NCBI GenBank assembly: GCA_949752745.1
Contig: OX457031.1
Coordinates: 51,903,103 to 51,967,102, forward strand
Length of the DNA stretch: 64,000 nt
DNA from: Protula sp. h YS-2021
Taxonomy: Eukaryota; Annelida; Polychaeta; Sabellida; Serpulidae
Reading direction: 5' to 3'
The notes under the pieces were generated by a model that worked only from the letters and a program-made list of their open reading frames with translations, did no database searches and was not told the origin of the DNA. This document shows, in pieces, positions 1 through 10,171 of the stretch (position 1 is its first letter; every line of letters starts with the position of its first letter). A program made the translations under genes and the position numbers.

Positions 1-262
1 TCTTTGTCATACTTACATATGTGTCTGTGTCTTAAATGGACATTACAAGACCCCCTCACGCTTCTCACTCCTCACCCCTCACTCCCCTCACCCTCATCCC
101 CCTCCCCCTCCTCACTCCGGCTGATTCCACTAAGGCGCTTCGAACACCAGTATACATGAGAAACAAACGTGAGCAATAGCTCTCGTTGAAAACTATTCCA
201 GTTGACTGACGCGCGTACCAGCAGCCAGTAAGATAGCGGTTCTGTTTGACTGACGCGCCTAC

Positions 263-365
263 CTGTAGCCAGCAGGATGACGGTTCCAGGCAGCGCTCCC
301 TCGATAAAGCCGTTGAACCTCCAGGATTCCTCCTCCTTCTCGTGAGTGTTGAAGGAGTCTCCATC
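263..365 (-). CDS. ILEI-domain gene, exon B (left duplication copy)
   Basis: A 103-nt exon between an acceptor CAG (after 365) and a donor GTAGG (before 263) on the minus strand. It encodes a peptide containing SFNTHEKEEESW and GTVILLAT, typical of the middle of an ILEI (FAM3/PANDER-like) domain. It begins in phase 0 and ends in phase 1. It is nearly identical to 44016-44118 and the same length as 35959-36061. Exon C of this copy must lie left of the window. ILEI domains occur in secreted or Golgi-lumen proteins; the substrate or receptor of this one is unknown. Confidence 0.75.
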
Positions 366-947
366 CTGTCACATGTTAATATAAACATAGGCCTAATTAT
401 TGAATTACATGTATACCCCCTAGAAAGTTAACATACAGCGATTTTTCTTCACATTGTGCAGAAATTTGCATACTTTCACCCAGAAACCGTTGTTTTCAGC
501 TGCAATTGACAACATACTGAAATCAACAATTTTCTTCAGTATCACATTTGCAAGTGTTATGGGGATATTCGGTGCTAGGCAACCAGTTTCCATTGTACAG
601 ATGACATTCTTACGGCAGGCGGGTTTAAATGCTCGGTGACACTGAGCAGTAAATGTGTGCCGTTTATGAAGAGCGAAAAAAGATACATAAGACCAAATTT
701 CAACAAGAAAATATTCTATGTGTAATTAAACTAATTCATATGTTTACACGAAAAAGTTAGTAGAATTGAGCGTAACTTTTATACATTGCCAGCATCAAGT
801 AGTGACTACCTGGATTCGCTACTTAGTGTCTTCTAGAAATTATTCCAGTGTATAAAGGATTGCTTCAAGTATCAAACTCAGCATCAATAATCTGATAATC
901 GGAAATATTCCATGCAAATCTTATCTATGACGTATACTTTTGTTTAC

Positions 948-1123
948 CCCGATTTGGTCATCTGGATTAATCAGCAGCACAAAGATCCCGGTTCCGATGT
1001 TGGCGTCTCGGTAATCACTGGCCTTGTACTCTTTGCCGTTCACGCTGATGTAGCTCTCCCATACGTTGTGGAATGTGTCCTCGTATGAAGGACTGGTGAT
1101 TTTGTATGAGCATTGCTCATCCC
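948..1123 (-). CDS. ILEI-domain gene, exon A (left duplication copy)
   Basis: A 176-nt exon on the minus strand, acceptor AG at 1124-1125 and donor GT at 946-947. It reads CSYKITSPSYEDTF, WESYISVNG and NIGTGIFVLLINPDD, the first half of an ILEI/FAM3-like domain: beta strands, then the GxGhxhhhhN element. It enters in phase 1 and leaves in phase 0, matching exon B downstream at 263-365. The copy at 44699-44874 has the same length and differs by a few residues (Cys/Trp, Asp/His, Pro/Ser), so both copies look constrained. Confidence 0.78.
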
Positions 1124-1217
1124 CTGCACAGTCCAAGAATGCCAAATGACAATGATGTTATTTTGTCCATAGCTATAAGCGAACATTATCGGACCATTTG
1201 AATTAATCCTGTAAAAT

Positions 1218-1490
1218 TAAATGCTACGCATTTACTTGCAAAAAATACAGTCTTTTCACATGGCGTTTTAACAAAGAAAACGAAATCAAAGACGAAAATA
1301 AAAAGTGACATGAACACGTTCAGATCCAGCTCTTCATAACTCCCAAGTTTGATGGTCGCAGGGCCCATAGTGTCAGAGAAGAAGAAGACACCAAAAAATC
1401 GGAAAAACTGTCAAGAAGAAAAAAAGGACGAATTTTGCTCGCACAAATTCATATAACCCTTGCAAGCCAAAGGCTTGTCAAGTGTTACTG
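1218..1490. other. Insertion specific to the left duplication copy
   Basis: About 270 bp are absent at the matching point of the right copy (about 44960). Near 1340-1420 it shares a short segment (the agtgtcagagaagaag core and flanks) with 24585-24640, where it lies in a possible ILEI-like exon. It may be an old exon copy lost from the right duplicate, or a dispersed repeat fragment. Confidence 0.45.
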
Positions 1491-1770
1491 ACAACAACGG
1501 TGTCAAGTAGGGGTTCCTTTTGATCAATTTTGTGAGGAAAACTTGGTCGTAGCTTGAACGTTTGCATTATTAAGCCATAAGTTATTAAATTAAGCAAACT
1601 TTAATTCAAAAGACTGTTTGATGAGTTATGTAAAAGCACGAGTTTAGTTGGGATAAAAAATTTGTTGGACGGAAAATCGAGCAACGATTTCAGCGCGTTG
1701 TTGACGGAAGTAAATTTTGAACTGGATCTTCGAACTTTCGAAGTTTCCCAGACATATATTCAGAGCGCCG

Positions 1771-2330
1771 GTGTAATGAAACGTTTTGACCCCCAAACAA
1801 ATCGACCCCCCGGTCGATTTGTTTTAAAACAAACAGACCCCCCGGTCGATTTGTTTTGGGAAAACCCGCCATAACAAACAGACCTCCCCCATAATAAAAT
1901 GACCCCTTCCAAATAATCATGTTTAAATATAAAATGAAAGTAAAAAAGGTGCAGGTGGTTTTTAAATACTAGTTTAAGCATTTCTACCTCTTGATGTAGA
2001 AAATTATTATTTTGAGCCTTTGAAATGCCATTATTGAGCTTGGACAGATTTTTTGGTGACTGTATGTTAGTGGTGTTGGAAGTGTTTTCGTGTTTGAAAA
2101 TGTAGATGTTAGTTGCTAGATAAATTGTTATTCGTGGATACAGTTTTATTTCAATTAAAGAAACTAATAAGGTGGCCATATATGGAAAGAAATAACGAAA
2201 TCAACAAAAAATAAGAGGGTTAAAACATTTCAGAGGGGGTCTGTTTGTTTTAAAACAAATCGACCGGGGGGGTCTGCTTGTTTTTAATCTTCGCATCTTA
2301 AATCTTAAATCTTAAATCTTTGCATCCTTC
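1771..2330. mobile_element. Small non-autonomous DNA element with inverted ends
   Basis: About 560 bp present here and absent at the matching point of the right copy (about 45248). Its left part (1790-1860) and right part (2225-2285) are inverted copies built on the palindromic units aaacaaatcgacc and gggtctgtttgtttt. It has no credible coding sequence: open frames through it have no recognisable domain. The left end carries the palindrome twice, which suggests a foldback or MITE-like element. The right end has a triple repeat of a 9-bp unit (aaatcttaa). Confidence 0.6.
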
Positions 2331-2485
2331 GGGTGGAAGATGCAATGAGGCGTTTACCTGCACGTGCCATACCGCTGAGAAGTGCCATTGCTGCGCATGC
2401 GTGAAACGCTCCAATGATCATCATTGTCTGCAAGTAACGCAAGTAACGTGATCATTATGCACCAGCTGCATACTACATCGTGCTC

Positions 2486-2489
<4 letters not shown>

Positions 2490-2564
<75 letters not shown>

Positions 2565-2566
2565 TG
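2490..2566. repeat. AT dinucleotide microsatellite
   Basis: An almost pure (AT)n tract with one interruption. The matching site in the right copy (about 45400-45415) is only about 16 bp, so it expanded or contracted after duplication. Confidence 0.95.
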
Positions 2567-3544
2567 TTCACATTCTTAGGGTGACAGAGCATATTTATTC
2601 CGCCTCCATAACGAGGGGAAAATACCGTAACCATAGATATTTTTCCGGAAATTTTAAACGTATTTTATGAATGAGACACAAGGAAAGGGATACGACCACA
2701 CAATAAATGAGAACGCCCCAGCAGTTGGAGCCACTGTTTCATGGCCCCGTTCTAGTTGCCTTATATTAAGAAGTAAAATAGAAAAAAGAACCCTCCTGTT
2801 ATCAGGGCGCTTAGTTCAATCAAACTGGTGGTTCTATTTCGTGAGCAATATCACGTAAAATTCACGTGAAATTCAAGAACGATTCACGCGAGATTCACGT
2901 GCGATTCACATGAGTCTCAACAAGGTGTTTTGATCCATAATTTTGTATGTTATTGGCTGAAACATATTATATTAAACTGCCTCTACGGATAACAAAATGT
3001 TCGCATTTACTAAAACAAGTTATTTGCTAAAATTCTTGAAATATAAACATAAATATAAATTTAATATAAATATAAATTTAAATAAAATTATGAATAATAG
3101 AAAATCTTTTTTTGAAATAGTCTCACCTTGTAGTCCAGTTCCGATATATCGAGTGATTTCATGTTGCTCGTTCGCTTCATTTTTATATACAGCGCCTGGT
3201 CAATAAAGAAGTTTATGTCATAAAATAAGGCTATAATTTGCTCATGGTTAATAAAATGATTAATAAAACAAAATATGTCTCCTGTGAAATTACTAGCACC
3301 AGGTGAGGATAGTCGATCAGCTCTTACAACAGATAATGGCTTCCACAGTAAAAGGCAGCAAGCTTCATGTCTTACCATTACATTCTAAAACATGAAAACT
3401 CATTATTTTTATTCATAAGCTTTTAACCAAAAGTTGCTGAGAAATTACTCAGAATTTGTATAATACTAGGGGTGTGCGAAAAAGAAAGCAGTGATATTTT
3501 TGGCAATTCTGACATTTACCCCCATCCCCCCACCCCTCACCCCC

Positions 3545-3932
3545 CGTGAGGGCGCGCGTTGTCGTGCGAAAAAAAGACTGTTTGGTCGTTTGTACGGTAC
3601 GGTAGAATTTCGCCTTCTAAGGTGGTTTCCGCGTAACTCCTTCCGATCAAGTTGCCTTTGCCATTGATGGTAGCAGAGGTATATTGTAGCTAAATCGAAT
3701 AGCACCCGACACCTTCGTTCTTTCTCCACCAACTCCATCGACTTCACGAACAGCAAGTATACAGGCTCTCCTCGCCGTATGTACTACTCGCTGCCGAGTG
3801 TCATTTCGAAACAACAGAAACCTCGACTCATCGCTAAACACGAAACTCATGGCCATCGGTTTCTCAAATGGTGGGTCCCCCGTCTCGTTGAAGCCGTGGT
3901 CGTCGTTTGTTTCACATTGGTCCGACATGCGA
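3545..3932 (-). pseudogene. Tc1/mariner-type transposase fragment
   Basis: The minus strand encodes FSDESRFLLFRNDTRQRV followed by VREVDGVGGERTKVSGAIRF, the block around the second catalytic Asp of Tc1-like transposases. A shifted frame continues to a remnant of the next catalytic block near 3560-3640. The fragment lacks the N-terminal helix-turn-helix and both ends. It has a diverged counterpart at 52190-52598. The Polinton abuts it at 3932/3933, so the Polinton end lies inside what was once this transposase. Confidence 0.75.
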
Positions 3933-4422
3933 AGTAGGGGAAAAGTGGGGGTTTGAAAACAGGAGGTGACGTCATAATGACGTCAGGAGGTGTTTTCGAA
4001 GCCCCATGGGGTTTCGAAAACAGTGACGTCATATGGACGTCATATGGACGTGATATAGACGTGATATAGACGTGATATGGTGTGCATATGGAGGTCATAT
4101 GAACGTCATATTAACGTCATATGGACGTCATAATGACGTAATAGGGATAGTGGGCAGCCATTCAAACGGGCAGCTGGGGCAAATGGGCAGCTGGGGCAAA
4201 CTTTTTTTTTTTTTATCTCTCTCTCTCTCTCCACACACGCATAATCAATAGCCACAACAGATTAAGCGTTTCATTTCATAAGTCAAGGTATTTTTAACCC
4301 AGACGGCAACTTTTTTTTGCTTTCTCAGACGGGCAGACGGACAGATGAGACACCTCCCCAAACGTACAAGTTCTCTATTTTATAAATAGAGAACTCATAG
4401 CTACATGGTTAGAGCTGGCCTA
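3933..4422 (+). repeat. Polinton left terminal inverted repeat
   Basis: Pairs with the reverse complement of 23097-23662. The outer 200 bp are dense in tgacgtca and atatggacgt units, then come a polypyrimidine/CACACA tract and a segment beginning gattaagcgtttcat. It is about 75 bp shorter than the right copy because a short gccattcaaacggg unit is repeated more times on the right. Many tgacgtca (CRE/ATF-type) palindromes could bind host bZIP factors; this is inference. Confidence 0.9.
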
Positions 4423-6790
4423 TTAGGTATTTCGACCCATCAATGACGTCACATAGATCGACTTAAGCCTGCATAGAGTGTGAGGACCCATCCCCCGGTT
4501 CTCACTGTGAGGACCCACCCCTGGGTCCTCACTGTGAGGACCCCCCCCCCCCGCCCCCCGCCATTCGACCTTTAGGCCCCCCAGGGCCAGCCGACTTTTC
4601 GACTCCCCGGGGCCAGCCGCACCGCAGGCCACTCTATGTATACAAGCAACAACTCTTTTTTTATAGCTTTCTCGCTCCACACACACACCACGACAGACTG
4701 GTAAAGGGTCAGTCGGACAAACGGACACCCGGACAAACGGACTGCTGGACAAACGGACAGTCTTTTTTTTTAATTTTTTAACTCTCTCTCTCCACACACA
4801 TCACACCACGGCAGAAGCTCCCCAGCTGTGTTTTAAGCATAGAGACATGATCAGAGCTGGCCTGCCGGGTATTTCGACCGACCAATGACGTCATACAGAT
4901 CGACTCAAGCTTGCATGCGACCAACTAATCGACAGGCTCCCTGGGGCCACACGACCTTCAGGCCCCCCCGGGGCCAGTTGTACGACAGCCCCCCCCCCCC
5001 GGGGCCAGACGACTTTCAGGCCCCCCCCCCCGGGGCTAGCCGTCGACAGGCACCCCCCCCCCCCCGCCATTCGACCTTTAGGCCCCCCTGCCATTCGACC
5101 TTTAGGCCCCCCGGGGCCAGCCGACTTTCCCACTCCCCGAGGCCAGCCGCACCGCAGGCCACTCTTTTTTTTTTTTTTTTTTGCTTTCTCGCTCCACACA
5201 CACACCATCACTAATGGCTTGCCGTAGAAGCAATTAAAAGTGAGCAAGCAATGCCTCCTTAAGGCAAGCTATTTTTAACCCAGAGAGCTCTCTCTCCATA
5301 CACATTACGGCATATACAGGCAACAACAACTCTTTTTTAGCTTTCTCGCTCTCCAAACACACATAACACCTACGGCAACCGGACAAACGGGCAGCCGGAC
5401 AAACGAACTGCCGGACAAATGGGCAGTCTTTCTTTTTTCTTTTTCCTCTCTCTCTCCACACACATAACACCACGACAGAAGCTCCCCAACTGTGTTTTGA
5501 GCATAGAGACATGGTCAGAGCTGGCCTATTAGGTATTTCGACCCATCAATGACGTCACTCAGATCGACTCAAGCTTGCATGCGACCAACTAATCGACAGG
5601 TCCCCCGGGGCTAGCCGACTTTTCGACTCCCCGAAGCCAGCCGATTCTCTCTCTCCATACACATTTTTAGCTTTCTCACTCTCCAAACACACATAACACA
5701 TGCGGCAACCGGACAAGTGGACACCCAGACAAACGGACACCCGGACAAACGGACAGTCGGACAAACGGGCAGTCTTTTTTTTATTTTTTATCTCTCTCTC
5801 TCTCCACACACATATAACACCTACGGCAGTCGGGGACAAACGAACAGTCTTTTTTGCTTTCTCGCTCCACACACACCATCACTAATGACTTACCGTAGAA
5901 GCAATTAAACGTGAGCAATGCCTCCTTAAGGCAAGCTGTTTTTAACCCAGAGCTCTCTCTCTCTCGATGCATACATAAGCAATTAAAACCGAGCAAGCAT
6001 TGAGATGAGAGCTCTCTCTCCATACACTCTTTTCTTTTTTACCTTTCTCGCTCTCCAGATACACATAACACCTACGGTGACCGGACAAACGGACAGCTGG
6101 ACAAACGGACAGGCGGACAAGCGGACAAACAGACAGTCTTTTTTTTATTTTTCCCTCTCTCTCTCTTCACACACATATAGCAATAGCCACAACAGATTAA
6201 GCGTTTTATTTCATAAGTCAAGGTATTTTTAAACCCAGACTCTCTCTCTTTCTCTCTCTTCACACACATATAGCAATAGCCACGACAGATTAAGCGTTTC
6301 ATTTCTCAAACCAGGCTATTTTTAACCCAGACGGCAACTTTTTTTTTTGCTATCTCTCTTCACACATAACACAGCAGACGGGCAGACGGACAGATTAAGC
6401 GTTTCATTTCTCAATCCAGGGTATTTGTAACCCAGACGGCAATTTGTTTTGCTTTCTCAGACGGTCAGACGGACAATCATTTTTTTATTTTTTATCTCTT
6501 TCTCCACCAACACCAGTGACAGATTAAGCGTTTGATTTCTCAAGCCAGGGTATTTTTAACCCAGACGGCAATTTGTTTTGCTTTCTCAGACGATCAGACG
6601 GACAGATTTAGCGCTTCATTTCTCAAGCCAGGGTATTTTTAACCCAGACGGCAACTTTTTTTTGCTTTCTCAGACGAGCAGACGGACAGATCTATAGACC
6701 CTTTTTTAGCATTTCCCACACTCTCATGCATACACATACATACTAACACCATAACACGTTAGCGTTTCATTTCGTAATAAGGGGTGGCTG
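4200..6790. repeat. Polinton left subterminal repeat array
   Basis: No gene is supported here. The region is built from recurring modules. Module 1 (agagctggcctattaggtat, then tgacgtca and gactcaagcttgcatgcgac) occurs near 4411, 4853 and 5518. Module 2 (gattaagcgtttcattt through cccagacggcaac) recurs near 4260, 6208, 6288, 6393, 6523 and 6605. Pyrimidine tracts followed by ccacacacat and units of gacaaacggac separate them. Poly-C runs interrupt 4540-5070. Open frames through it are low-complexity artefacts. Such arrays may serve as promoter or replication-linked regions, but nothing in the sequence proves it. Confidence 0.75.
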
Positions 6791-6892
6791 CTAAAAAGCA
6801 GCCGTGGAGGGATTTTCCTTTTTCTTTAGCTCCTCCAGCCGTCGCTTCACCTGCCGTCGCTTCCCCTGCCGCCGCTTCCCCTGCCTCTGCCT

Positions 6893-7492
6893 CTACCGCC
6901 GCCCGCTGCCTCTGCCGCTGCCTCTGAAGCTGCCGTCATCCTCCCTACAGCCAGCCTTCCTCCTGTGCGCCGCTAACGCGGCCCTGTGTGACTTGAAACC
7001 TCTGCCCAGAGCGCTACAATAATGATATTCCGGCTGCATAGCGTCTGGGCATTCCTGCTCGTGCACTCTCATATAGGCTCCTGCTAGAATTCCGAAATGG
7101 CAGAAGTCGCAATACTGCACATTATCAGCCGTATCCAAGAGCTGCACGATCTCCTGGAGTGCTGACTCTTTGCTAGAGCCGTCCTCCTGTTTCAAGTCAA
7201 CCAGTTCCGTGGTGCGGTCATAATCGGAAGGCGACTGCATGAGGCTGAAGTCGATCGTTGGGATCTCCGAAATACTGGCGACAGCGGCTGCTAGCTCATC
7301 CTCAGGAGCTGGTGTCGGACTGTCCGGCCTTGTAACGGTGGCGCTGGGTATGCGCCGCCTCACTGTAACTGGTGCCGCCGACACCTTCCGGACAGTCACA
7401 TCAGCTTCCCTCGGACTTGCTTTCAGCGGAGTCGTCATCGTCGACGTTGTGGCTTTGGCAGGAGTCGCTTTGACAGGAGTCGCCGTAGTCAT
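6893..7492 (-). CDS. Polinton accessory protein with two zinc-finger-like motifs
   Basis: A 199-residue frame. The N-terminal 35 residues are a low-complexity repeat of ATPVKATPAKAT type, followed by a Ser/Pro/Glu-rich linker. Residues about 127-147 read CDFCHFGILAGAYMRVHEQEC (C-x2-C...H-x4-C) and residues about 157-182 hold a second weaker C..H..H..C motif. The C-terminus is a Ser/Gly/Arg tail from a GC-rich repeat. The frame stays open upstream to about 7620 without another ATG, so the start is uncertain; a spliced 5' exon is possible. It is the leftmost gene, transcribed toward the left end. Function is unknown; nucleic-acid or protein binding is a guess from the fingers. Confidence 0.55.
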   Translation of the reverse strand: MTTATPVKATPAKATTSTMTTPLKASPREADVTVRKVSAAPVTVRRRIPSATVTRPDSPTPAPEDELAAAVASISEIPTIDFSLMQSPSDYDRTTELVDLKQEDGSSKESALQEIVQLLDTADNVQYCDFCHFGILAGAYMRVHEQECPDAMQPEYHYCSALGRGFKSHRAALAAHRRKAGCREDDGSFRGSGRGSGRR

Positions 7493-7662
7493 TGTTGCTG
7501 CTGTGGCTTTGGCAGGAGTCGGTCTGGCTGGCCTTGCTTCCTGGCTCGGCGACGGGTCCCGGAACCTCTCGGGTGACAGCTCCCTCAGTCGCTTGTGGCT
7601 TCCTCCGCCGCCCTGCCAAACCGGTTATACTCCTGCTGTGGTCTGGCCCTCTGAAAATCCCT

Positions 7663-7784
7663 TCACTTCTTGAAGAGGAACGTCTGGTAGTCGATAAAGA
7701 TTTCCTCGAAAAGATTCACATCTTTATCCGTGAGATAGTATCTCTTTCGACGTTCCTCGGAAAAAACTCTTCTTTGTATTGCAT
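7663..7784 (-). pseudogene. Short ORF downstream of a TATA box, frameshifted
   Basis: On the minus strand an ATG at 7784 lies about 50 bp after a TATA-like ctctatacag (7833-7842). After one frame change it reads EERRKRYYLTDKDVNLFEE and ends in FLFKK and TGA at 7663. I do not recognise it. It could be a 5' exon of the zinc-finger gene at 6893-7492 or an independent small gene. The evidence is only the promoter-like spacing and the non-random peptide. Confidence 0.3.
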
Positions 7785-7861
7785 TGTTTTTTTCTTAGAT
7801 GTTCACTTCTCAACGGTCAAAAGCAGACTGACTGTATAGAGTGCGAGGCTGCTATTACAAA

Positions 7862-7952
7862 GGGACCCCCCCCCCCCGCCAGCCGACCTGGTCGACAGCC
7901 CCCCCCCCCCCGCCAGCCGACCTAGTCGACAGCCCCCCCCCCCCCCGCCGAT
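7862..7952. repeat. Poly-C blocks with gccagccgac units
   Basis: Three runs of 13-16 C separated by gccagccgacctggtcgac-type units. The same motif in inverted orientation occurs near the other end (22150-22285), so both ends of the Polinton carry G/C-run spacers just upstream of a plus-strand gene. These may form G-quadruplexes on the G-rich strand. Confidence 0.7.
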
Positions 7953-7984
7953 CGACTTTTAAGCCACTAGCTCAACGACAGTAG

Positions 7985-7991
7985 TATAAAA
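7985..7991 (+). promoter_or_regulatory. TATA box of the CARD-like gene
   Basis: TATAAAA lies 45 bp upstream of the ATG at 8036, which has a strong Kozak context (caccATGG). The spacing suits a transcript starting at about 8015. Confidence 0.65.
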
Positions 7992-8035
7992 ACGTCCGTT
8001 CGACAGCAATATGGCCATTGCATTGCTAAGACACC

Positions 8036-9144
8036 ATGGAGACGTCTCGAAAAGCAACAACGGCTAGCAACATGGAAATTGATAGCCTGTTCAGCAATGA
8101 AACAATGGCTTTTACAGATGCAGTTTTTACTGCAGAGGAGACTGCTGCCTTCCTAAGTACACTAGCAGAAGCTGAAAAAGCCTTGGAGGAAGCATTAGGG
8201 GCTCCGTCGGACGTGTCTACAGTACAGCAGAGAAAGCCTGAGGCAGCGTTAGGTGCTTCGTCAGTACAGCAAACAATGCCAGATCCTGAGGGATCTGACT
8301 ACCCGTTCTTGGTTGCAAATGCGCTTGTAAATGGTAGCGCCAAGCCACTTAGTACAAAGTTACAGGCGCATCTAGAGCATCTTCAGGAAGAAGAAGTGGT
8401 CATGTCAAGCGATGACGACAACGACGGTGACAACGAGGACGATGACAACGACGACGACAACGGCAGCGATGACGACAAAGACGACAATGACGACAGCGAC
8501 GGCGATGACGACAGCGACGACGATGACAAGCAGCTCAAATCTAAATTTGAATTGAGCAAAACTATTCCTGTTACTGAGGAAGACGTCACGCTGTTGAAAC
8601 GAAACTTTCAAGCAGTGATTCCTCTGATCGATTGCAACATTTTATGGCGTTTATGTGAAGAAGGCTTTTTCGATCAACACACATACATGTACCTAACGGA
8701 AGAAGTGAACACTGTCATTCAGCTTATCTACATGCTAGAAGGAAACATAGAGCATCTTCCCGCGTCAGAGCCACAGTTCTCCGAAGCCATGACCCGACGT
8801 TTCGTTCAACTTGTTAGAAGTCTTCATGAGGAACATTTTAAGACTTTACGCCAAAGTGTGTTGATGAGGATCGCGATTCCAAATGTGCAAAGGTCATGCT
8901 ACATTGCTTCAAGTACCTTGAAGAACGTATTAAGGTGTATGATATGATGGCTTACCTCTATGAAAAAGGACATTTCACCATGCCAATGCTCTTTCAATGG
9001 ATAATTGGGAGTCGCAAACGAGGAGACTTTTTAGTGATCGTCATGAGACAATCTCTGACAGACGGTTTGCCAACAGCCTTTCTGGATGGTTTCAACGAGA
9101 TCACTCCGCGATTTTGCAAACATCTCATGAAAACATACATGTAA
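8036..9144 (+). CDS. Acidic protein with two CARD-like domains (frameshifted)
   Basis: The first frame (8036-8947) opens at a strong Kozak ATG. Residues 1-125 are Ala/Glu-rich, about 120-165 form an almost pure Asp/Glu/Asn/Ser stretch, and about 180-270 look like a CARD: VTLLKRNFQAVIPLI, ILWRLCEEGFF, then LIYMLEGN. Between about 8850 and 8930 a one-base slip moves the reading to another frame, which ends at 9144. That part is a second CARD-like unit: DMMAYLYEKGHF, RGDFLVIVMRQS, GLPTAFLDGFNE. This matches the family pattern of Leu-x-x-x-Gly, then an R-G-D/A-h-h-h-h helix, then A-F-x-x-F. CARDs recruit partners in inflammasome and antiviral signalling. A viral decoy or adaptor role is inference. 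The call rests on pattern, not a profile search. Confidence 0.6.
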
Positions 9145-9150
9145 TGTCCA

Positions 9151-9159
9151 TATAAAAGG
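9151..9159 (+). promoter_or_regulatory. TATA box of the PC4-like/zinc gene
   Basis: TATAAAAGG begins 7 bp after the stop of the CARD-like gene and 48 bp before the ATG at 9199 (gccATGG). This decides the start: an upstream ATG-less opening at 9166 would fall before or at the transcription start. Confidence 0.7.
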
Positions 9160-9198
9160 AGTGAGGTGTCAAGTGTAGTCATCATTCAACGCGCAGCC

Positions 9199-9819
9199 AT
9201 GGAGAAGACAAGCAGCTTTAAAATTAGTGCAAACTTAACCATTACTGTGGAGCATGGACAATTTGGGTTATTTATTCGAATCAAACGTGGAGAGAGATGG
9301 CTTGCTTTATCACCATCCTTGTGGAAGATTGTGTGTCTGAACTTAACAAGATTACGCGACATTGACTTCAAACTGTACTTAACGCAAACGAAGTGGCTTG
9401 AAGTCATTTCATACTTGGATATGCGCTATGTGAGTTTTGTGCAAACATCACTGTTTGAAGGGAAAGAATACAAGTATTACATCAACATGAATGATGGTGA
9501 ATGGGAGACATTGCTTCAGGAGATGGATAGCATTAACTCAACCTTATTGCCATGTACGGAATGTCATGGCAAGGAAACTCCTATCAAGCTACAAAAGGAC
9601 AACCGGATGAAAGTGTCAAATTTATCCAAGAAAAGACTGGCTGAAGTTCAATTGGAGAATATGGATGTGCTAAATCAACTTGGACTTACCTGTGAATATT
9701 GTGGTGCTTACGGATATGCTTAGGATTATGATTGTCACTGCCACAAGTACAATTGCAAGTTGTGTGAACCAGACAACTTCTGCAACAAGTGCGGCTCACT
9801 AACTGTTTCTGCGGAGTAA
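9199..9819 (+). CDS. PC4-like protein with Cys-rich tail; in-frame TAG at 9721
   Basis: The start is the Kozak ATG at 9199. Residues about 5-60 read FKISANLTITVEHGQFGLFIRI, then RWLALSPSLWKIV, the strand-strand-helix pattern of the PC4/Sub1 single-stranded DNA-binding fold. A second weaker unit follows (YYINMNDGEWETLLQEMDS). From about residue 113 it has CxxC pairs (CTECHG, CEYCG). A TAG at 9721-9723 ends the frame, but the same frame continues to TAA at 9817 with more metal ligands (CHCHKYNCKLC, CNKCG). The tail therefore belonged to the protein: either a nonsense mutation or readthrough. Related PC4-like genes lie at 16.5-17.8 kb. A DNA- or RNA-binding role in replication or late transcription is likely. 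Confidence 0.6.
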
Positions 9820-9868
9820 GACTGAGAGTCATTTGCTTACCAGCCGTCATAGTGTGCAGACGTGTTAT

Positions 9869-10171
9869 ATGGATATGTGAAAGGTGGATGCAGAAACGTG
9901 TTTCAAGGACAAGTATGTGTACTACATGATAAGTGAACTGGCACGTTTTGGATCTATTCAACAACAACTGCAGCACTTTGACATTTATTGGGAACTTCCT
10001 CATTCCACGTTGAACGTAGCAAACTTACGCGAGGATTACATCAAAGAGTGTGTGTTTTCAAACATTGACGGAGCTGAGCAGTTTGATGTGGAAGCAGCAT
10101 ATAACTTCGCTCGATTTGATCCAAGACTGTTTGATGAAGTGAGAGAGTGGTTAATCTACATTGTAGTATAA
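9869..10171 (+). CDS. Small Polinton protein, unknown; TGA at codon 4
   Basis: The longest supported frame starts with ATG at 9869, meets TGA at 9878-9880, and stays open from 9881 to TAA at 10169-10171. The body (about 95 residues) is rich in aromatic and acidic residues and ends DEVREWLIYI. The next ORF ends its own homologous stretch with SSWLIYIE, so the two are probably tandem paralogues. The stop overlaps the next ATG as TAATG. No known domain is recognised. The early TGA makes this copy probably non-functional unless read through or started from a non-ATG codon at 9884. Confidence 0.45.

Larger units (their letters stand above)
1..3540. repeat. Segmental duplication, left copy
   Basis: This block matches 43750-45989 plus 49763-50110 in the same orientation with few substitutions, including exons, introns and microsatellite. 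The left copy has two extra insertions (about 1218-1490 and 1771-2330) and a longer AT tract. The right copy has a 3.77 kb mini-Polinton at the position equal to about 3149-3154 here, and about 2 kb of satellite and repeat at the position equal to about 3540. The duplication probably starts before the window. The Tc1 fragment that follows (3545-3932) also has a counterpart at 52190-52598. Confidence 0.9.

Noticed and set aside
1690..2179. Open frames of 76-139 codons in the left insertion
   Set aside because: They run through the palindromic ends of a small element and show no domain or splice context.
4423..5872. Gly/Arg/Pro-rich and Ser/His frames in the Polinton left end
   Set aside because: They follow poly-C and CACACA repeats and repeat with the modules, so they are low-complexity artefacts.
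8383..8611. Minus-strand Ser/Leu/Val-rich open frames
   Set aside because: They are antisense shadows of the acidic stretch in the CARD-like gene.
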